This document shows positions 60,325-64,000 of a stretch of DNA of 64,000 nt, piece by piece. The notes under the pieces were generated by a model that ran no database searches, was not told where the DNA came from, and was given only the letters and a program-made list of their open reading frames with translations. The position numbers and the translations under genes were made by a program. How positions within the stretch are numbered: position 1 is the first letter of the stretch; the number at the start of each line of letters is the position of its first letter. This stretch comes from Gammaproteobacteria bacterium (GTDB lineage Bacteria; Pseudomonadota; Gammaproteobacteria; Thiohalobacterales; Thiohalobacteraceae), in assembly GCA_018819175.1 (NCBI GenBank), contig JAHJQQ010000019.1, forward strand, positions 113,869 through 177,868, written 5' to 3'.

Positions 60325-61416
60325 CTAGTCCTGGTTGGCGTGGGTAATGGTGGCGCCGCCCAGGCAATGATCGCCCTGATAGAAGACCACAGCCTGTCCG
60401 GGTGTAATGGCGCGTTGCGGAGAATCGAAGTCGACCTGGATATTTCCGTTTGTTGTGGCAGATACGGTGCAGGGCTGATCCGGCTGGCGATAACGGATTT
60501 TTGCCTGGCAGCGCAGCGGCAGTTCGGGTGTGATGGGGTCAATCCAGTGAACCTGCTCGGCGGTCAAGGCAGGGTGAAACAGTGTGGGATGTTCATTGCC
60601 CTGCGCGATAATGAGCCGGTTGCCGATCAGGTCTTTGTCCACGACATACCAGGGTTCGCCAGTATCGCCCGCACGACCGCCGATGCCCAGCCCCTGTCGC
60701 TGTCCCTGGGTGTGAAACATCAACCCCTGATGTGTACCAAGCACCTCACCTTCGGTACTGATTATCTCGCCAGGCTGGGCGGGTAAATACTGGGCGAGAA
60801 AGTCGCTGAATTTGCGTTCCCCAATGAAGCAGATGCCCGTACTGTCTTTTTTAGCGTGATTGACGAAGCCCGCCTGTTCGGCGATGCGGCGCACTTCGGT
60901 TTTGCGCAGTTCACCGAGCGGGAACAGCGCACGCTGCAACTGGCTTTGATCGAGCAGATGCAGAAAATAACTCTGGTCCTTCTCAAGGTCCTTGCCCTTG
61001 CAGAGATGCGCGCCGTTCGCGTCGCGCTCTATGCGGGCGTAATGGCCGGTGGCAATGAAATCCGCGCCCAGGCTGAGGGCGTAATCGAGAAAGGCGCGGA
61101 ATTTGATTTCCTTGTTGCACATGACATCGGGATTCGGTGTTCGACCGGCGCGGTATTCTTCCAGGAAATAGGCGAACACCCGATCCCAGTATTCGGTCGA
61201 AAAACTGATGCGATGCAGTTTGATGCCAAGCTGTTGTGCTACGGCATCGGCATCGGCGAGATCCTGTTCGGCGGGGCAATGATCTGTCTGGTCGTCTTCA
61301 TCCCAGTTTTTCATGAACAAGGCTTCGACGGCGTAACCCTGTTCCAGCAGACGCAAGGCCGCGACTGCGGAATCCACGCCACCCGACAGGCCGACGATGA
61401 CACGTTGCTGAGTCAT
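60325..61416 (-). CDS. mnmA: tRNA-specific 2-thiouridylase
   Basis: A 363-residue ATP-pyrophosphatase enzyme with PP-loop VGLSGGVDSAVAALRLLEQG, the family FMKNWDEDDQTDHC, and catalytic Cys residues in NPDVMCNKEIKF (about 100) and STGICFIGERKF (about 196). It thiolates uridine-34 in tRNAs for Lys, Glu and Gln. Its start overlaps the stop of the secreted-protein gene upstream by 4 nt, indicating one transcript nudJ-unknown-mnmA-hflD. Confidence 0.97.
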   Translation of the reverse strand: MTQQRVIVGLSGGVDSAVAALRLLEQGYAVEALFMKNWDEDDQTDHCPAEQDLADADAVAQQLGIKLHRISFSTEYWDRVFAYFLEEYRAGRTPNPDVMCNKEIKFRAFLDYALSLGADFIATGHYARIERDANGAHLCKGKDLEKDQSYFLHLLDQSQLQRALFPLGELRKTEVRRIAEQAGFVNHAKKDSTGICFIGERKFSDFLAQYLPAQPGEIISTEGEVLGTHQGLMFHTQGQRQGLGIGGRAGDTGEPWYVVDKDLIGNRLIIAQGNEHPTLFHPALTAEQVHWIDPITPELPLRCQAKIRYRQPDQPCTVSATTNGNIQVDFDSPQRAITPGQAVVFYQGDHCLGGATITHANQD

Positions 61417-62021
61417 TGTGCCGGAGCCTGTGGGGCTGGTTTCCAGCCGCGTTTCCAGACTGACAGTTCGACTATATGTGGTGATTTTCCATTGTCCTCA
61501 AACCAGGAATCGACCACGTATTTGGTGCCGGTTGCGCGCTCGCGTATGACCGCGCTGGTATGCGGCCACCAGCCACGCGGGATTGGTAGGCGGGTTGAAG
61601 GTGTCAGTATGTCATGCCATACCAGCAGGCCCGCTTTATCGAGTAGATGCAGATAGGTTGAGGTGTTGTTCGATTCATCGATGCAGTCCATCTGGCCTGC
61701 ACGGAAGGCGCCTGGAAAGGTGCCGCCAAGGTCGCGATCGGTTCCTGTGCGTGGGCCTATCAACTGTTCGAAGCGGCCGATGGCACGAGCGATAGCCGCT
61801 CTCTCCTGTTCGGCAGTCGCTGCCGGTCCAGCAAAAGCGAGCGTGATTGATTGGCTTTCGTCTGCTGTTAACTGTATCACTGCGTGTTCTGCGCAGCCCT
61901 GACGATGACATACATCGAACGACACTGCGTGTAATGGTGTAACTGTTTCATCGGCGTAAATCGAACTGGATGAGATCATCACAAGCGCAAGCGCTGCTGC
62001 TCTATAAACGTATTTATTCAT
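61413..62021 (-). CDS. Exported protein of unknown function in the mnmA operon
   Basis: A 202-residue protein with a signal peptide (MNKYVYRAAALALVMISSSS, cleavage likely after IYA). The mature part has paired Cys (VCHRQGCAEHA) and a conserved-looking C-terminal block with DCIDESNNTSTYLHLL, IPRGWWPHTSAVI and VVDSWFEDNG. These suggest a folded periplasmic enzyme or binding protein; I do not recognise the family. It overlaps nudJ by 8 nt and mnmA by 4 nt, so it is translated with both. A TTG two codons earlier is a possible start. Confidence 0.8.
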   Translation of the reverse strand: MNKYVYRAAALALVMISSSSIYADETVTPLHAVSFDVCHRQGCAEHAVIQLTADESQSITLAFAGPAATAEQERAAIARAIGRFEQLIGPRTGTDRDLGGTFPGAFRAGQMDCIDESNNTSTYLHLLDKAGLLVWHDILTPSTRLPIPRGWWPHTSAVIRERATGTKYVVDSWFEDNGKSPHIVELSVWKRGWKPAPQAPAQ

Positions 62022-62469
62022 GTCCAATCAAGCTGACGAGTGCATCGAGTGGGTAGCGTTTGCCGGTGATGTAGTCGTCAACACAGCGTAATACCAATGG
62101 GCTACGCCACTGTGCTTCGCGCTGCAATATCTCATCACGCCGTAACCAGATGGCACGTTCAATACCGGTATCGAGTTGCCGATGTGGATCAGGGGTGCTC
62201 ACAACACCACAAAAAGCCGCTCTCAGGTAGGTCAGATCTGAATCAGGCTTTTTCCATAGGTAAATACCAATAAGTGCTTCCGGCTTGAAGGTGCATGCCG
62301 TTTCCTCCAAGGCTTCACGAATCACGGCTTGGTGAAGCGATTCCCCTATTTCCAGATGTCCTGCAGGTTGGTTGATCCGTAGCTGGCCGGCGATGGATTC
62401 CTCGACCAGGAGAAATTGACCATCCTGTTCTGAAATTGCGGCGACAGTGACATGAATAGGGCTTTTCAT
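62014..62469 (-). CDS. nudJ: Nudix hydrolase, NudJ type
   Basis: A 151-residue Nudix protein with the Nudix box GHLEIGESLHQAVIREALEE, where the glutamates bind metal, followed by TACTFKPEALIGIY. NudJ removes phosphate from thiamin pyrophosphate and nucleoside triphosphates and is found next to mnmA in gammaproteobacteria. It is the first gene of the leftward operon. Confidence 0.92.
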   Translation of the reverse strand: MKSPIHVTVAAISEQDGQFLLVEESIAGQLRINQPAGHLEIGESLHQAVIREALEETACTFKPEALIGIYLWKKPDSDLTYLRAAFCGVVSTPDPHRQLDTGIERAIWLRRDEILQREAQWRSPLVLRCVDDYITGKRYPLDALVSLIGHE

Positions 62470-62853
62470 CTAGGCGTTAGCGTTCTTTTAAGCGTAGGTG
62501 CGCGGAGTTTAACTGAGTAGGCAGGCGATGACGTTGCCTCGTCAGTATATAAATTATCTACATTAAGATGTATTTATAAGTAATTGAATGTTAATTTTTA
62601 TTCTAATTTAACCCTGGTAGTGATCAGTTACGCCAGCCTGGTTAGGCAGCGCATTGTCAAGCTTGACATTATGCGGCCAGAAGGTAATAACTAAGCACAT
62701 GACCTTAAGCCCTTTTGAGAGGTCATGGTGGTTGTCGCTGGAGCAGGAAGTTTATGCTCAACCATCGTGGCACGGAAGGCAGGGCATATAACACAATCCC
62801 AGGCGTGATTTTCGTCTGAGGAGATCACAATAATCGTTCGGAGGAGTAGCAAA
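62470..62853. other. 384-bp intergenic region between divergent genes, with AT-rich patch and palindrome
   Basis: It separates the leftward nudJ operon from the rightward exported protein and should hold both promoters. It has an A+T-rich stretch (62538-62610), a 14-bp perfect palindrome at 62655-62668 and a strong ribosome site (GGAGGAG, 62839-62845) for the right gene. No gene is supported within it; a minus-strand frame at 62691-62963 overlaps the real gene and looks like chance. Confidence 0.55.
62655..62690 (+). promoter_or_regulatory. Possible promoter with palindromic operator TGTCAAGCTTGACA
   Basis: TGTCAAGCTTGACA (62655-62668) is a perfect 14-bp palindrome whose right half contains a consensus -35 TTGACA (62663-62668). 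TAATAA at 62685-62690 lies 16 bp downstream as a weak -10. A dimeric regulator could bind over the -35 box. The start codon of the gene is 164 nt further on. Confidence 0.4.
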
Positions 62854-63768
62854 ATGTTGCCATCATTCAAGAAAGCCTGTCTGGCAGGAGCCATCATGTT
62901 TGCCACGGCTGGCGTCGCCATCGCAGATGAGCCGTTGAAACCCTTCACACTGGCATATACCACCGCTGGTGATATGTCTCAGGTAGCTGAAGAAGTGAAG
63001 CAGAAGATTATGGGCGCAGGTTTCGAAATCGTAGGCAGCTACAGCCCCTATGAAGGCGCCACCATTATCGCTATCACCAATGATGGCCTGAAAAAAGCAG
63101 CTGCCAGCACCGAATTCGGTGGCTATGCCGCTGGCCAGCGCGTTACCCTGACCAAGGTCGGTGATGAAATCCAGGTCTCCTATACCAACCCAACGTACTA
63201 CGGTAACGCCTACCGTCTGTCCAACGAAGCTGACCTGCAAAGCGCACAAGCCGCACTGAAAACAGCCCTGGGCGACAAGCAGACCTTCGGCACCGGTGAG
63301 AAGCAGTTGACTGAAACCGATCTGCGCAAGTATCACTACATGTTCGGCATGGAATACTTCGATGACCCGAGCGACCTGGCGGAATACGACAGCCAGGAAG
63401 AGGCTATCGCTGCGGTTGAAGCCGGTCTGTCCGCCAACAAAGGCGGCGCCAGCAAGGTTTATCGTATCGACATCCCAGGCAAGAATGAAACCGTGTTCGG
63501 TGTTGCTCTGACAGACGGTTGCAGTGGTGATCAGTACATCATGAGCCGCGTGGACAAAGACGAAGTGCGTTCGACTGGTCATCTGCCGTACGAAATCCTG
63601 GTCTCCGACGGTAACGTGTATGCTCTTTATGCCCGTTTCCGTATTGCCATCAGCTGGCCGCATCTGCCGATGGTCGCCAGCGAGACCGGCGCTACCTTCT
63701 TCAACATCATGTGCGCGCCGAATGCCATCGAAGAGGCACTCATCAAGGCTGCTGGCGGGGAAGTCTAA
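62854..63768 (+). CDS. Exported protein of unknown function
   Basis: A 304-residue protein with a signal peptide (FKKACLAGAIMFATAGVAIA, cleavage likely before DEPL). The mature N-terminal part (FTLAYTTAGDMSQVAEEVKQ and later GFEIVGSYSPYEGATIIAI) looks like an alpha/beta domain with some similarity in pattern to DUF302-type proteins, but I cannot assign it. The second half has CSGDQYIMSRVDKDE and a C-terminal FFNIMCAPNAIEEALIKAA, giving two Cys. Codons are strongly biased and GGAGGAG precedes the start, so it is probably well expressed in the periplasm. It ends at a strong terminator. Confidence 0.85.
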   Translation: MLPSFKKACLAGAIMFATAGVAIADEPLKPFTLAYTTAGDMSQVAEEVKQKIMGAGFEIVGSYSPYEGATIIAITNDGLKKAAASTEFGGYAAGQRVTLTKVGDEIQVSYTNPTYYGNAYRLSNEADLQSAQAALKTALGDKQTFGTGEKQLTETDLRKYHYMFGMEYFDDPSDLAEYDSQEEAIAAVEAGLSANKGGASKVYRIDIPGKNETVFGVALTDGCSGDQYIMSRVDKDEVRSTGHLPYEILVSDGNVYALYARFRIAISWPHLPMVASETGATFFNIMCAPNAIEEALIKAAGGEV

Positions 63769-63787
63769 GTCTCCTCCAAGTCCGTAC

Positions 63788-63820
63788 AAAAACCCCCGCC
63801 AATTGGCGGGGGTTTTTTTT
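63788..63820 (+). terminator. Strong rho-independent terminator
   Basis: AACCCCCGCC, loop AATT and GGCGGGGGTT followed by a run of T give a perfect stem of at least 10 bp 19 nt after the stop of the exported protein. The leading A run also makes it usable from the other strand. Confidence 0.93.
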
Positions 63821-63890
63821 GCCCATCAGAAACCTTATCGCTTCTACTGTCGTGGATGCTAGGGCCTGTTAACACTATCCGCGCCGTGGC

Positions 63891-63990
63891 GACGGAGGCC
63901 CGTTTGCCGCGAGCCAAGGCGTACTGAGCGCGGTGTACTCGACGTACATAAGCGAGGTGCAACGCAGGATCGCGGCAAACGGGCCCCGTC
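63891..63990. repeat. 100-bp inverted-repeat element at the window edge
   Basis: GGCCCGTTTGCCGCGA (63897-63912) and TCGCGGCAAACGGGCC (63970-63985) are perfectly complementary; with GACGG/CCGTC outside, the arms reach 21-22 nt with one extra base. Between them GTAC-TCGAC-GTAC and other short repeats occur. The element is cut off from the right neighbour by the window end, and the sequence AGGGCCTGTTAACAC just upstream may belong to it. I do not recognise a named family. Confidence 0.65.
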
Positions 63991-64000
63991 CCCCATAGAT

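Noticed and set aside
62863..63789. 308-residue minus-strand frame over the exported protein gene
   Set aside because: The plus-strand gene has a signal peptide, GGAGGAG site and a terminator; the opposite frame has none of these.

Overview
The window is a chromosomal segment of a non-enteric gammaproteobacterium. HflD, the ihfB-lapA-lapB trio, bifunctional chorismate mutase/prephenate dehydratase PheA and a six-domain ribosomal protein S1 all point that way. The order mtaD, mtnA, gyrA, serC, pheA, hisC, tyrA, aroA, cmk, rpsA, ihfB closely follows the order known from Pseudomonas aeruginosa. Differences from that genome (separate tyrA and aroA, a serA gene after serC, mscS/ompA/regulator genes between mtaD and mtnA) suggest a different family. 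I cannot name a genus.

Layout. 1-5.7 kb: the 5' end of an rmuC-like gene, a coupled pair of small conserved genes (the first broken by an in-frame stop), a small membrane protein, then a leftward group gph-ubiG-mtaD-mscS and an OmpA-type lipid/peptidoglycan-anchoring protein. 5.9-23.7 kb: a rightward block of housekeeping genes: an orphan OmpR-type regulator, mtnA, gyrA, serC, serA, pheA, hisC, tyrA, aroA, cmk, rpsA, ihfB, lapA, lapB, pyrF and a ComEA-like protein. It makes serine, phenylalanine, tyrosine and chorismate precursors, pyrimidine nucleotides and translation/nucleoid proteins.

23.9-50.8 kb: a large surface-polysaccharide (O-antigen or capsule type) island, visibly richer in A+T between about 25.3 and 47 kb. 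It makes GDP-mannose (manC), most of a GDP-D-glycero-D-manno-heptose pathway (hddA, gmhA, hddC; no gmhB seen), a 4,6-dideoxy HexNAc nucleotide sugar (wbpV-like and wbpM), and UDP-glucose (galU). It carries an ABC exporter (wzm, wzt) and also a Wzx-type flippase, a WbpL-type initiating transferase, several GT2/GT4 glycosyltransferases, a 1345-residue methyltransferase-GT2-GT4-methyltransferase fusion, eight methyltransferase domains in all, two sulfotransferases and one O-acyltransferase. The product is therefore probably a heavily methylated, acylated and possibly sulfated glycan. The island sits between the rpsA-ihfB region and uvrB, the place where P. aeruginosa keeps its O-antigen locus.

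50.9-64 kb: tRNA-Asn, an aspartate aminotransferase, uvrB, tRNA-Val followed by a decayed integrase tail, then leftward purB, acnA, hflD, mnmA, a secreted unknown protein and a Nudix hydrolase, and finally a rightward exported protein of unknown function with a strong terminator.

Between genes the most unusual signals are three sets of long imperfect hairpins whose arms are built of 9-bp tandem units (at 11.7, 16.4/16.6 and 56.7 kb), a 194-bp tandem duplication spanning the tyrA/aroA junction and carrying one such hairpin in each copy, and a 154-bp element with 14-bp inverted ends and two internal hairpins between pheA and hisC.
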